A stretch of 64,000 nt of DNA, taken from assembly GCA_963848525.1 (NCBI GenBank), contig CAWKDZ010000001.1:372001-436000 (forward strand). Reading direction: 5' to 3'. Below, one piece after another: positions 17,519 to 24,800 of this stretch. Made by a program: the position numbers and the translations under genes. How positions within the stretch are numbered: position 1 is the first letter of the stretch; each line of letters opens with the position of its first letter. The notes below the pieces were generated by a model. That model did not search any database, was not told where the DNA came from, and worked only from the letters and a program-made list of their open reading frames with translations. The stretch is from JACCTU01 sp963848525. GTDB lineage: Bacteria; Actinomycetota; Thermoleophilia; Gaiellales; Gaiellaceae.

Positions 17519-18508
17519 CTAGATGGCCCCGGGAGGAGTCGAACCTCCGCGCGCAGATTCGAAGTCTGCCGCTCTATCCACTGAGCTACGGGGCCCGGCC
17601 GACACGGTAGCCGAGCCCGGAACCGGATTCGGGAGCGGTCGGCCGTCGAGCGCGGCGCGGATGTTGGCGACCAGCTCGGCCGTCGCCGCCTCGCGCGTCG
17701 CACGGGTCGCGCTGCCGACGTGCGGAAGCAGCACGACGTTCGGGAGGCCGAGCAGAGCCTCGGGGACGTTTGGCTCGTCCTCGAAGACGTCGAGCCCTGC
17801 GCGCAGCCGCCCCGACACGAGCTCGCGGACGAGTGCGTCCTCGTCGACGATCGCGCCGCGGGCGGTGTTGATCAGCGCGGCGCCGTCGCGCAGGAGCGCG
17901 AGGCGGCGTTCGTCGATCAGCCCGCGCGTCTCGTCGGTGAGCGGGACGTGCAGGCTGACGACGTCGGACTCGCGGAGCAGCTCCTCGAGCTCGACGCTTC
18001 CAGGGTCGGGCGAGCGACGCGAGTAGAGCACGCGCATGCCGAACGCCTCGGCGCGGGCTGCGACCGCTGTGCCGATCCGGCCGAGGCCGACCAGACCGAG
18101 CGTCGCGCCGCCGACCTCGTCTCCCATCAGCGTGCCCGAGACCCATTCCGTGCCCCACCGGCCCTCGCGCACGAAGCGGTCGGACTCGACCACTCGCCGA
18201 CGCACCGCGAGCACGAGCGCCATCGTCAGGTCGGCGGTCGCGACGCCGAGCGCGTCGGGCGTGTTCGTGACCGCGACGCCGCGCCGGGCGCAGGCGGCGA
18301 CGTCGACGCCGTCGTAGCCGACCCCGTAGTTCGCGACCAGCCGGAGCCCGGGCAGCAGCTCGAGCACGGCGTCGTCGACCACCGCCCCGACGATCACGAG
18401 CACCTCCGCGTCGGGGCGCTCGCCCGCGAGCGGCCACTCGACCTCCTCGACGTCCTCGAGCTCCTCCCACGCCGGCCCCGGAAACCGCCGCGTCGACAGG
18501 ACCCGCAC
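17519..18508 (-). CDS. D-isomer-specific 2-hydroxyacid dehydrogenase (glyoxylate reductase-like)
   Basis: This is an NAD(P)-dependent oxidoreductase of the D-2-hydroxyacid family, probably reducing glyoxylate or a related 2-oxoacid. Visible landmarks are the substrate loop LVANYGVGYDGVDV, the dinucleotide motif LGLVGLGRIG, and the catalytic trio Arg (NTARGAIVDE), Glu (LDVFEDEP) and His (LLPHVGSATRATR). The family-like sequence ends near PLPNPVPGSA. The frame then has no stop and runs for about 25 more codons through the tRNA-Arg gene, producing GPRSSVDRAADFESARGG, and stops just beyond it. Whether the native protein carries this tRNA-encoded tail or the mRNA is processed at the tRNA is open. 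The ATG start gives the usual family N-terminus. Confidence 0.85.
   Translation of the reverse strand: MRVLSTRRFPGPAWEELEDVEEVEWPLAGERPDAEVLVIVGAVVDDAVLELLPGLRLVANYGVGYDGVDVAACARRGVAVTNTPDALGVATADLTMALVLAVRRRVVESDRFVREGRWGTEWVSGTLMGDEVGGATLGLVGLGRIGTAVAARAEAFGMRVLYSRRSPDPGSVELEELLRESDVVSLHVPLTDETRGLIDERRLALLRDGAALINTARGAIVDEDALVRELVSGRLRAGLDVFEDEPNVPEALLGLPNVVLLPHVGSATRATREAATAELVANIRAALDGRPLPNPVPGSATVSAGPRSSVDRAADFESARGGSTPPGAI
17524..17595 (-). tRNA. tRNA-Arg (anticodon TCG)
   Basis: A cloverleaf reads on the minus strand. Acceptor GGCCCCG pairs with CGGGGCC, the D-arm is TAGCTCAGTGGATAGAGC, the anticodon stem is GCAGA/TCTGC with loop CTTCGAA (anticodon TCG), and the T-arm contains GGTTCGACTCC. 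Discriminator A; CCA is not encoded. The gene lies wholly inside the 3' end of the hydroxyacid dehydrogenase reading frame. Confidence 0.95.
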
Positions 18509-18539
18509 GAGACCGAGGCTATCCTGTGCCTCGAGCGTG

Positions 18540-18612
18540 GTGGCGGTAGCTCAGTTGGTAGAGCCCCGGGTTGTGGTCCCGGTGGTCGCGGGTTCGAGTC
18601 CCGTCCGCCACC
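18540..18612 (+). tRNA. tRNA-His (anticodon GTG)
   Basis: Acceptor GTGGCGG pairs with CCGCCAC, with C73 and an extra G at 18539 that would pair with it as the histidine-specific G-1. The D-arm is TAGCTCAGTTGGTAGAGC, the anticodon loop is TTGTGGT and the T-arm GGGTTCGAGTCCC. Its 3' part is repeated at 19291-19325. Confidence 0.95.
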
Positions 18613-18626
18613 CCTCTTGAACAGCG
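18592..18626. repeat. Left direct repeat (tRNA-His 3' end)
   Basis: Left copy of the 35-bp repeat. It overlaps the T-arm, the acceptor 3' strand and 14 bp beyond the tRNA. It differs from the right copy at one position (c versus t at 18612). Confidence 0.85.
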
Positions 18627-18654
18627 GCTTGGTCGTCTCGCGCTCACAACGCGG

Positions 18655-19269
18655 GTGACGAAGAGCTCGGCCCGGCCGGTCGTCCTTCGGAACGGCGTCG
18701 AGGTCGAGGATCCCCTGCCTGTCGTGCTGGGGTTCCTGGAGGCCTACCCGCACTTCGACGTCGGCGACCCTTCGGGACCCGTCTCGTTCGGCGAGCCCGA
18801 CCTTCGGCACGCGAATCGGGGCGGCGCCCGGATCTCGGCCGTCGAGATCGGGGTGATCCTCGAGCGGCGCCCCGCGATCGAGCGCGCTCTCCGGGCGATC
18901 GCCCCAGAGGCATCGCTGGCCGAAGCGACGAACGCAGTGCCGTGGTCGCCGCTGAGGCAGCTGTTCGACACGTTCGCGGAAATCCGGGGAGTCGGCCTCT
19001 CGAAGATGACGAAGGCACTACACCGAAAGCGCCCCGCGTTGATCCCGATGCTCGACAGCGTCGTTCAGGCGTACCTCGTGAACGACGACCCGGGACTCGA
19101 CGCACCGTTCGGCGAGCGCGCGCTCGGGCTCGTTCGCGGCTACAAGCGCGACGTCGACCGTAACCGCTCCACGCTCCGCGCGATTCGCCGCGAGCTCGCA
19201 CGGCGCGACCGCGAGCTCACCGAGGTGCGGATCCTCGACCTTTTGATCTTCTCTGTCGCGGCGCCGTAG
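18655..19269 (+). CDS. DUF6308-like protein carried in tRNA-His islet
   Basis: This protein of about 204 residues starts at a GTG (18655). The central part reads PLRQLFDTFAEIRGVGLSKM, then TKALHRKRPALIPMLDSVVQ and RALGLVRGYKRDVDRNR, which resembles the DUF6308 family. The GVGLSKMTKALHRKRP segment looks like a helix-hairpin-helix, as in DNA glycosylases, so nucleic-acid binding is possible but not shown. It is the only gene between the two tRNA-His repeats and its stop lies in a palindrome. The frame also runs back through the tRNA, which cannot be coding. Function unknown. Confidence 0.7.
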   Translation: MTKSSARPVVLRNGVEVEDPLPVVLGFLEAYPHFDVGDPSGPVSFGEPDLRHANRGGARISAVEIGVILERRPAIERALRAIAPEASLAEATNAVPWSPLRQLFDTFAEIRGVGLSKMTKALHRKRPALIPMLDSVVQAYLVNDDPGLDAPFGERALGLVRGYKRDVDRNRSTLRAIRRELARRDRELTEVRILDLLIFSVAAP

Positions 19270-19290
19270 GCCTACGCCACCTGAGTCGCG

Positions 19291-19325
19291 GTTCGAGTCC
19301 CGTCCGCCACTCCTCTTGAACAGCG
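19291..19325. repeat. Right direct repeat (copy of tRNA-His 3' end)
   Basis: Right copy of the 35-bp repeat. It is not part of a tRNA: the upstream bases do not form a cloverleaf. It ends 3 bp before the ATG of the cyclase gene at 19329. Confidence 0.85.
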
Positions 19326-19328
19326 AGA

Positions 19329-20030
19329 ATGGACGCCGTGGCGCTTCCCGCCGGCACAGTCACGTTCGTCTTCAGTGACGTCGAGGGCTCGACGGAGCTG
19401 CTCAAGCGGCTCGGCGATCACTACGCGGAGCTCATCTCCGCTCACAGAAGCATCGTCCGTGAGACGTTCGGCGCCCACGGAGGCGTCGAAATCGACGCCC
19501 AGGGCGACGCGTTCTTCTTCGCCTTCGCCCGCGCGCGCGACGCGGCCACTGCGGCCGTGGACGCGCAGCGCGCCCATGCGGAGCACTCGTGGCCGGACGG
19601 GGAGCACGTCCGTGTGCGCATGGGGCTGCATACGGGCGAGCCGGTCGTCGGTGAGGAGGGGTATCTCGGGCTCGACGTCGTACGCGCCGCCCGGATCTGC
19701 ACAGCCGGCAAGGGAGGCCAAGTCCTCGTCTCGGAATCGACGAAGGCGCTCCTCGGACCCTCCCTCCCAGAGGGCGTCTCGGTGCATCCGATGGGCGAGC
19801 GCCGGTTGAAGGACTTGGACGAGCCTGAGCGCGTCTACGAGCTCGTCATCGACGGCATGGAACAACCCGAGCCGGAGACCGCGCCGCCGGAGGTGGCAGC
19901 GGACGTGGATGACGACGTCGACGCCCGCGCCGCCGATCTCGCCAGGCGGTTCTCCAAAGACATCAAGGCGAGCGTCCTCCGGTCCCTCGAGCGCAGCCTG
20001 GGCGAGCGCGAGCACCGGGGCCCCCGCTAG
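19329..20030 (+). CDS. Single-domain class III adenylate/guanylate cyclase homologue
   Basis: This 233-residue protein has one class III cyclase domain. Both metal-binding aspartates are present (FVFSDVEGST, D17; IDAQGDAFFF, D60), as is the Arg in VRAARI (R122). The position normally held by the transition-state Asn is Val (V118, in GLDVVRAARI), and the base-selecting Lys is not where it is usually seen. It could therefore be weak, atypical or a regulatory homologue. The acidic tail (about 177-233) ends in a helical, basic region. The ATG lies 3 bp after the right repeat of the islet, so any promoter must lie within the islet or the repeat. A hydrolase gene follows after 11 bp. Confidence 0.8.
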   Translation: MDAVALPAGTVTFVFSDVEGSTELLKRLGDHYAELISAHRSIVRETFGAHGGVEIDAQGDAFFFAFARARDAATAAVDAQRAHAEHSWPDGEHVRVRMGLHTGEPVVGEEGYLGLDVVRAARICTAGKGGQVLVSESTKALLGPSLPEGVSVHPMGERRLKDLDEPERVYELVIDGMEQPEPETAPPEVAADVDDDVDARAADLARRFSKDIKASVLRSLERSLGEREHRGPR

Positions 20031-20041
20031 CTGTTCTGCTG

Positions 20042-20866
20042 ATGGGCGAGTCCGGGTTCGTCGACGTCGATGGCGGGAGGATCTACTACGAGGCCGAGGG
20101 GGACGGCCCACCCGTGCTCCTGATCCACGGCGGCCTCGGCACGCTGCGCATGTGGGACGAGCAGGTTCCCCGGTTCGCCGAGCGCCACCGAGTGATCCGC
20201 TACGACACGCGTGGGTTGGGCCGCACGGAGACGGACGACGTCGAGTTCGCGAACCGCGACGACGCGATCGCAGTCCTCGACCACCTCGGGGTCGCGTCGG
20301 CGGCGGTCGTCGGACAGTCACGGGGCGCGATGATCGCGCTCGACCTCGCGCTCGATCGCGCCGACCGCGTCGACGCGCTCGTCAGCGTCGCGGGCGGGAT
20401 CGGCGGCTACGAGCCGGCGCTCGCGGACGGGACGCCCCAGCCGCCGTGGGACGAGCTCGAGCGCCTCTGGGAGCAGAAGGAGTGGCCGGCGCTCGCAGAG
20501 CTCGAGACCCAGGTCTGGGTCGACGGGTGGGGACAGCCGCGGGACCGCGTCGACCCGGAGGTGCGCCGGCGTGTCCACGACTGGATCCTGGCGGGCTACG
20601 AGGCCGACAACGCCGAAGGACGCCCGGTGCCGATGGCACCGCCGGCGATCGAGCGCCTCGACGAGCTCCGCGTGCCGACACTCGTGCTCGTCGGTGCAGT
20701 GGACGAGCCGGGCGCCGTCGCGGCAGGCCGCAAGCTCGGGTCAGCGCCGAACGCGCAGCTCGTCGAGTTCGAGAACGTCGCGCACATGGTCCACCTCGAG
20801 CAGCCGGATCGGTTCGCGGAGGTCGTGCTCGAGTTCCTCGCCGGCGCCCGGCCCCGCGGAGGCTGA
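20042..20866 (+). CDS. Alpha/beta-fold hydrolase
   Basis: This 274-residue enzyme has an alpha/beta hydrolase core: PPVLLIHGGLGTLRMWDEQ with the HGG oxyanion segment, IRYDTRGLGRT, the nucleophile elbow VGQSRGAMIA (Ser near residue 96), LVLVGAVDEPG with the likely acidic residue, and the catalytic His in VAHMVHLEQPDRF. It most resembles the 3-oxoadipate enol-lactonase/epoxide hydrolase-like group, but the substrate cannot be told. It lies between the cyclase homologue (11-bp gap) and a methyltransferase (8-bp gap) on the same strand, probably one operon. Confidence 0.85.
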   Translation: MGESGFVDVDGGRIYYEAEGDGPPVLLIHGGLGTLRMWDEQVPRFAERHRVIRYDTRGLGRTETDDVEFANRDDAIAVLDHLGVASAAVVGQSRGAMIALDLALDRADRVDALVSVAGGIGGYEPALADGTPQPPWDELERLWEQKEWPALAELETQVWVDGWGQPRDRVDPEVRRRVHDWILAGYEADNAEGRPVPMAPPAIERLDELRVPTLVLVGAVDEPGAVAAGRKLGSAPNAQLVEFENVAHMVHLEQPDRFAEVVLEFLAGARPRGG

Positions 20867-20874
20867 CCGCTGCC

Positions 20875-21711
20875 ATGGCAACCCCGCAGACCCCTCTAGA
20901 CCCCGACGCCTTCAACGCGTTCGAAGCGTCGGCTTGGGAGCAGCGGGCAGCTGGGTATCACCGGTTCTTCGCGGCGATCACGACGCGGATGATCGAGCCG
21001 CTCCTCGACGTTGCCGAGGTTGGCCGAGGCACTCGGGTTCTCGACGTCGCGACCGGACCGGGCTACGTTGCGGCCGCTTGTGCGGCGCGGGGCGCCGACG
21101 TCGTGGGGGTCGACGTCGCGCCTGAGATGGTGTCGCTCGCCCAGAGGCTTCGTCCCGAGATCGAGTTCCGCCAGGCGGACGCAGAGCAGTTGCCGTTCGC
21201 CGACGGCTCGTTTGACGCGGTCCTCGGGAACTTCCTCATCCCGCACGTCGGCAGGCCGGAGCAGATCGCCCTAGAGCTCGCACGCGTCGTCAGGCCGGGT
21301 GGGAGGTTGGCTCTGTCCACTTGGGACGTCCCCGAGCAGGCGCGGCTGCTCGGCGTGCTCGTCGATGCCGCGGCGGAAGTCGGAGCGCAGCTCCCCGCCG
21401 ACGTCCCATCCGGACCCCCGTTCTTTCGCTTCTCCGAGGAGACCGAGTTCGGCCGGCTCCTCCGGGCCGCCGGTCTGAGCGATGTCGCCGTGCAGACCGT
21501 GGCGTTCACCCACCGTGTCGCGAGCGTCGACGAGCTGTGGTCCGGGCTGACGGACGGGACCGTGCGGATGCGCGCGCTCGTGCTCGCCCAGTCGCAAGAC
21601 GTGCAGGCGCAGATCCGAGCTGCCTTCGATCGTTTCGCTCGCCGCTACACCACGAACGGCGGTCTGGACCTGCCCGTCTCGATGAAGCTCGCCTCCGGCC
21701 GCAAGCCGTAG
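20875..21711 (+). CDS. SAM-dependent class I methyltransferase
   Basis: This protein of about 278 residues starts at an ATG (20875) preceded by gcggaggctg. It has a UbiE/Methyltransf_11 fold: motif I VLDVATGPGYVAAACAARG, motif II VVGVDVAPEMVSLAQRL, the acidic QADAEQLPFADGSFDAVLGN and motif III ELARVVRPGGRLALSTWD. A cap region (about 165-260) probably binds a small-molecule acceptor; the substrate is unknown. The upstream extension of the frame is Arg-rich shadow sequence. A short hairpin immediately follows the stop. Confidence 0.87.
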   Translation: MATPQTPLDPDAFNAFEASAWEQRAAGYHRFFAAITTRMIEPLLDVAEVGRGTRVLDVATGPGYVAAACAARGADVVGVDVAPEMVSLAQRLRPEIEFRQADAEQLPFADGSFDAVLGNFLIPHVGRPEQIALELARVVRPGGRLALSTWDVPEQARLLGVLVDAAAEVGAQLPADVPSGPPFFRFSEETEFGRLLRAAGLSDVAVQTVAFTHRVASVDELWSGLTDGTVRMRALVLAQSQDVQAQIRAAFDRFARRYTTNGGLDLPVSMKLASGRKP

Positions 21712-21729
21712 GCGGGCAAAGCCCGCCTA
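21709..21729. terminator. Hairpin at end of hydrolase-methyltransferase operon
   Basis: taggcggg (21709-21716) pairs with cccgccta (21722-21729) around a 5-nt loop and overlaps the methyltransferase stop codon. There is no T tract. Confidence 0.5.
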
Positions 21730-21770
21730 CGCGGCATCAAGAGACGAGGACCTCGGGCCGATAAGGCCCT

Positions 21771-22256
21771 ATGGGCCTCTTTGCGGCAGAGGCGCTCGAG
21801 CGCGAGCAGACGGTGGGCGGCGTGCTGAAGGCGACGTGCGTCCAGCTGACGAGCGTGCTCGACGCCGACGCGGCCAACCTCTCGCGCGTGATCGGGGAGC
21901 TGCTCGTCGACCTCGTCGAGCACTCGGTCGACGGGCGGCGCGTGCAGCTCGGCCGCAGCTACCTCCTCCCCGACTACCCGGTGACGGAGGAAGTGATCGA
22001 GGCAGGCGAGCCTCGGACCGTGTGGCTGCTCGATCCGGGCGTCGACCCGAGCGAGGCCGCGCTCCTCCGCGAGCTCGACTTCGACGCGCTCCTGATGCTC
22101 CCGCTCGAGCTCGACGGCCGCTGCTGGGGTCTGGTCGAGGTGTACCGGACGGGCACGCAGCGGTTCTCCGACGACGAGGTCGCGCTCGGCGTGGAAGTGA
22201 TCCAGACAGCGGCGCGGGCCATCCAGAAGCTTCAGCGTCGAGCGGCGGCAGCGTAG
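21771..22256 (+). CDS. GAF-domain protein, unknown ligand
   Basis: This 161-residue protein is a single GAF domain: VLKATCVQLTSVLDADAANL at the start, DYPVTEEVIEAGEPRTVWLL in the middle, DALLMLPLELDGRCWGLVEV and RFSDDEVALGVEVIQTAARA at the end. GAF domains bind cyclic nucleotides or other small ligands, and several nucleotide cyclases are encoded nearby, but no ligand can be inferred. There is no output domain. The ATG start (21771) gives a normal GAF N-terminus. It lies 60 bp after the methyltransferase and is probably transcribed separately, given the intervening hairpin. Confidence 0.75.
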   Translation: MGLFAAEALEREQTVGGVLKATCVQLTSVLDADAANLSRVIGELLVDLVEHSVDGRRVQLGRSYLLPDYPVTEEVIEAGEPRTVWLLDPGVDPSEAALLRELDFDALLMLPLELDGRCWGLVEVYRTGTQRFSDDEVALGVEVIQTAARAIQKLQRRAAAA

Positions 22257-22401
22257 GTCTTACCGCACGAGCAGAAGTCAGGAGGCGGGCTTTGCCCGAC
22301 TCCGGTCACTCCGCGGGAGCCAGACCGGCGTCGCCACACCCACGCCGACAAAGTCGAGGCGCGAAGCGCCGACGTTCCGCCGCCGCGCTTGGCTCCCCGC
22401 C

Positions 22402-22656
22402 GTGCAAGCCTCCGGGGTTGAGCGGCCCGCCCGCCTCTACGACCTCCGCTCCACCTTTGCCTCCAACGCTCTCGCCGCGGGCGTATCGGTGTTCGAGCTC
22501 GCACGCGTGATGGGGACGAGCGTGGCGATGATCGAGCGGCACTACGGGACGCTCCTCGATGGCGCCCACGCGGGGATCGCCGGCCGGCTCGACGCGCTCG
22601 AAGCTCGGTTAGCTGCTACCGAAGTCGCTCCCGATGCTCTCGACCCTTCGCAGTGA
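22402..22656 (+). pseudogene. Remnant of tyrosine recombinase (phage-type integrase), C-terminal part
   Basis: The sequence LYDLRSTFASNALAAGVSVF followed by ELARVMGTSVAMIERHYGTL is the C-terminal catalytic part of tyrosine recombinases: LRSTFAS stands for the box II LRHTxAS region and ERHYGTL carries the nucleophilic Tyr. Only about 84 residues remain. The N-terminal DNA-binding part and the first catalytic Arg are absent, and the region upstream (22260-22400) shows no integrase frame. It is therefore a truncated gene. It points toward the 3' end of tRNA-Arg(TCT) about 400 bp away, a common integration target. Confidence 0.7.
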
Positions 22657-22893
22657 GACCCCAGACCGCGATCTCGTAGGGGATCGCCTGCTCGGTGCTC
22701 AAGAGGTCTCCGAGACGATCGCCGGGAACGAAATCGCCATTTGCATCCGCACCGCGCGGAGCTGCACCACCTCTGCCTCTTGCAGCAGCGCGCGCGCCGC
22801 CTCCGGCGACTTCAGCTTCCGCTGCGCGTCCTTGATCAGCGTGTCCGCGCGTGCCTCGAGCGTCCTGATCGTCTCGGTCAGATCCTCCGTCAT
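22616..22893 (-). CDS. Small hypothetical protein, helical, probably frameshifted near 22735
   Basis: From the ATG at 22893 the frame gives 64 residues (MTEDLTETIRTLEARADTLI, then QRKLKSPEAARALLQEAEVV), a helical, charged sequence with coiled-coil character, ending at a stop at 22699. Near 22735 the next frame offers NGDFVPGDRLGDLLSTEQAI followed by PYEIAVWGLTAKG to a stop at 22616, which looks more protein-like than the short ending. I suspect one gene of about 90 residues with an indel. The family is unknown and support is modest. Confidence 0.35.
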
Positions 22894-23063
22894 GGCTGCA
22901 CCACCTTTCCGTCTTGGCCGCGCGAGCGGCGTTCCTCCAGCACGTTCTCTTGATTATCTCGTCGTCGTATCGGGATCCGAGAGACACGTTTAGGGCACAA
23001 GTGGGGCACGGCGGGGAACCCACGGTTCCCCCGAGTGAGCCGCAACCCCGCCTGGCTCCTCGA

Positions 23064-23135
23064 CGCGCCCGGGAGGATTCGAACCTCCGACCCGCGGCTT
23101 AGAAGGCCGCCGCTCTTCCACTGAGCTACGGGCGC
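23064..23135 (-). tRNA. tRNA-Arg (anticodon TCT)
   Basis: Minus-strand cloverleaf: acceptor GCGCCCG pairs with CGGGCGC, the D-arm is TAGCTCAGTGGAAGAGC, the anticodon stem is GCGGC/GCCGC with loop CTTCTAA (anticodon TCT), and the T-arm is GGAGGTTCGAATCCTCC. Discriminator G; no encoded CCA. It decodes AGA. Its 3' end faces the integrase remnant. Confidence 0.95.
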
Positions 23136-23200
23136 TCGCTGGACAGGGTAACGCCGAACGGCGTCAGCGTCTGCGGCCGAAGTGCGCGTCGGTCGAGCGG

Positions 23201-24283
23201 CTAGAGCGGCGTCTCGGCGACCGGCTCGCGCTCGGCAGCCGCCTCGCGGCGACCGCGCATCCATTCGAGCAGCAGCACCTGGATCGAGCCCGCGATCGGG
23301 ATCGCGGCCAGGGCGCCGAGGATCCCCGCGATCGAGGCGCCGATCAGGACGGCGATCAGGATCGCGAGCGGCGAGAGCGCGACCGTGCGCGAGTACACGA
23401 CCGGGTAGAGGAAGTGGTTCTCGAACTGCTGGTAGGCGATGAACCAGCCGAGCACGATGAGGCCGATCGTCAACCCCGAGTCGAGGAACGCGACGGTCGA
23501 GACGACGATTGCCGCGATCGTCGCGCCGGCCATGGGGATCAGATCGAGGAGCGCGACGAGCAGGGCCAGCGCGAACGCGTAGCTGACGCCGAGCACGCTG
23601 AGCAAGATGGCCGACGTCACGCCCGCGACGAACGCGATCAACAGCGCCCCGGCCACGAACCCGCCGATCGTCGCGTACACCTCGGCGCCGACGCGACGCC
23701 ACCGCGGCCGCCTGTCCTCGGGGACGAGCGAGAGGAACCGTTCGATCCAGCGTGGCCCCTCGAGGAGCATGAAGAAGGTCAGGACGAGGATCGTGATCGT
23801 GGCAACGACGGCCGTGACCACGCCCTTCGTCACGGCCACCGCAGTGCCGGAGACGCCCAGCACGCGGCCGAGGTCCAGGTCTCGGACGATGTCCTCCACC
23901 CGGTCGACGATCTGGTAGTCGGTCTGCAGGAAGCCGAGCCGGCCGCGGCCCTCGGTGAGGTCTTCGACGAAGCCGGGTACGGCGTCGACGAAGTCGTTCA
24001 CCTCGTCGACGAGCGCGGGCACGAACGTGGCCCCGAGGCCGGCGATGCCGATGAACAGGAGCAGGTACGTCGCCCCAATCGCGAGTCCGCGCCGCGCGAT
24101 CCCTCGCCGCATCAGGAACTCGACGAGCGGGTCGAGCGCGAGCGCGAGAAAGAGCGAGATCAGGATCCACGTGAGGACCTGCCTCGACATCGAAAGTAGC
24201 TTGAGGACGGCCGCGACCGCGATCACGATCCCGACGATGGAGAGGATCGTGCGCGCGCGGAACCGGACGATCCGCTCGAGCAT
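23201..24283 (-). CDS. AI-2E family permease (PerM/YdiK-like)
   Basis: This 360-residue integral membrane protein has about eight hydrophobic segments in the AI-2E order: two N-terminal helices (ILSIVGIVIAVAAVLKLLSM, VLTWILISLFLALALDPLVE), a third, a long soluble loop (about 85-150), then helices including VVATITILVLTFFMLLEGPR, the conserved YALALLVALLDLIPMAGAT-like stretch, and FENHFLYPVVYSRTVALSPL, a family hallmark. Members export autoinducer-2 or act as ion/antiporters; the substrate here is unknown. The C-terminus is short and charged. It is divergent from the cyclophilin gene, sharing a 58-bp intergenic region. Confidence 0.88.
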   Translation of the reverse strand: MLERIVRFRARTILSIVGIVIAVAAVLKLLSMSRQVLTWILISLFLALALDPLVEFLMRRGIARRGLAIGATYLLLFIGIAGLGATFVPALVDEVNDFVDAVPGFVEDLTEGRGRLGFLQTDYQIVDRVEDIVRDLDLGRVLGVSGTAVAVTKGVVTAVVATITILVLTFFMLLEGPRWIERFLSLVPEDRRPRWRRVGAEVYATIGGFVAGALLIAFVAGVTSAILLSVLGVSYAFALALLVALLDLIPMAGATIAAIVVSTVAFLDSGLTIGLIVLGWFIAYQQFENHFLYPVVYSRTVALSPLAILIAVLIGASIAGILGALAAIPIAGSIQVLLLEWMRGRREAAAEREPVAETPL

Positions 24284-24341
24284 CGACGTGAGCTTGACGG
24301 CGGGACCGGACGTTCACGAAAAGCGGATAGCATCGTCCGCC

Positions 24342-24800
24342 GTGACCGAGGCGACGCTGCAGACGAACCACGGGGCGATCGAGCTCGAGCTCTTCGACGA
24401 GGACGCGCCGAAGACCGTTGAGAACTTCGTCAAGCTCGCGCGGGATGGGTTCTACGACGGCGTCGTGTTCCACCGCGTGATCCCGGACTTCATGATCCAG
24501 GGAGGCGACCCGACCGGGACGGGCCGAGGCGGCCCGGGCTACACGTTCGAGGACGAGTTCAACGACAACAAGGTCGTCCGCGGGGCGCTCGCGATGGCGA
24601 ACGCCGGGCCGAACACGAACGGCTCGCAGTTCTTCATCGTCACGGCCGAGGCGACGCCCTGGCTCGACGGCAAGCACACGGTCTTCGGTCGAGTCGCGAG
24701 CGGGATGGAGGTCGTCGACGCGATCTCCGCCGTCGCCACGGACCCGAACGACAAGCCGCGCGAAGACGTCACGATCGAACGGGTGGAACTTCAGACCTGA
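24342..24800 (+). CDS. Peptidyl-prolyl cis-trans isomerase, cyclophilin type
   Basis: This 152-residue cytoplasmic cyclophilin starts at a GTG (24342) and has the full catalytic core: FVKLARDGFYDGVVFHRVIP with the active-site Arg, FMIQGGDPTGTGRGGPGY, GALAMANAGPNTNGSQFFIV, LDGKHTVFGRVASGMEVVD. There is no signal peptide, so it should fold proteins in the cytoplasm. The gene is intact and of normal length. Its 3' end overlaps the convergent HTH gene by 32 bp. It is probably constitutive; no regulatory site is visible. Confidence 0.93.
   Translation: MTEATLQTNHGAIELELFDEDAPKTVENFVKLARDGFYDGVVFHRVIPDFMIQGGDPTGTGRGGPGYTFEDEFNDNKVVRGALAMANAGPNTNGSQFFIVTAEATPWLDGKHTVFGRVASGMEVVDAISAVATDPNDKPREDVTIERVELQT

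Larger units (their letters stand above)
18592..19325. mobile_element. Islet bounded by direct repeats of the tRNA-His 3' end
   Basis: The T-arm and acceptor end of tRNA-His plus 14 downstream bases (18592-18626) recur at 19291-19325 with 34 of 35 matches; with one gap the match extends 5 bases upstream. The first 20 bases (gttcgagtcccgtccgccac) and last 14 (cctcttgaacagcg) are identical. The 699-bp unit holds one gene, the DUF6308-like CDS. This is the geometry of attL/attR around an element inserted in a tRNA gene, or of a tandem duplication. No integrase is present. A perfect palindrome (cgtaggcctacg, 19265-19276) sits near the right edge and covers the stop of the gene. Confidence 0.7.
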
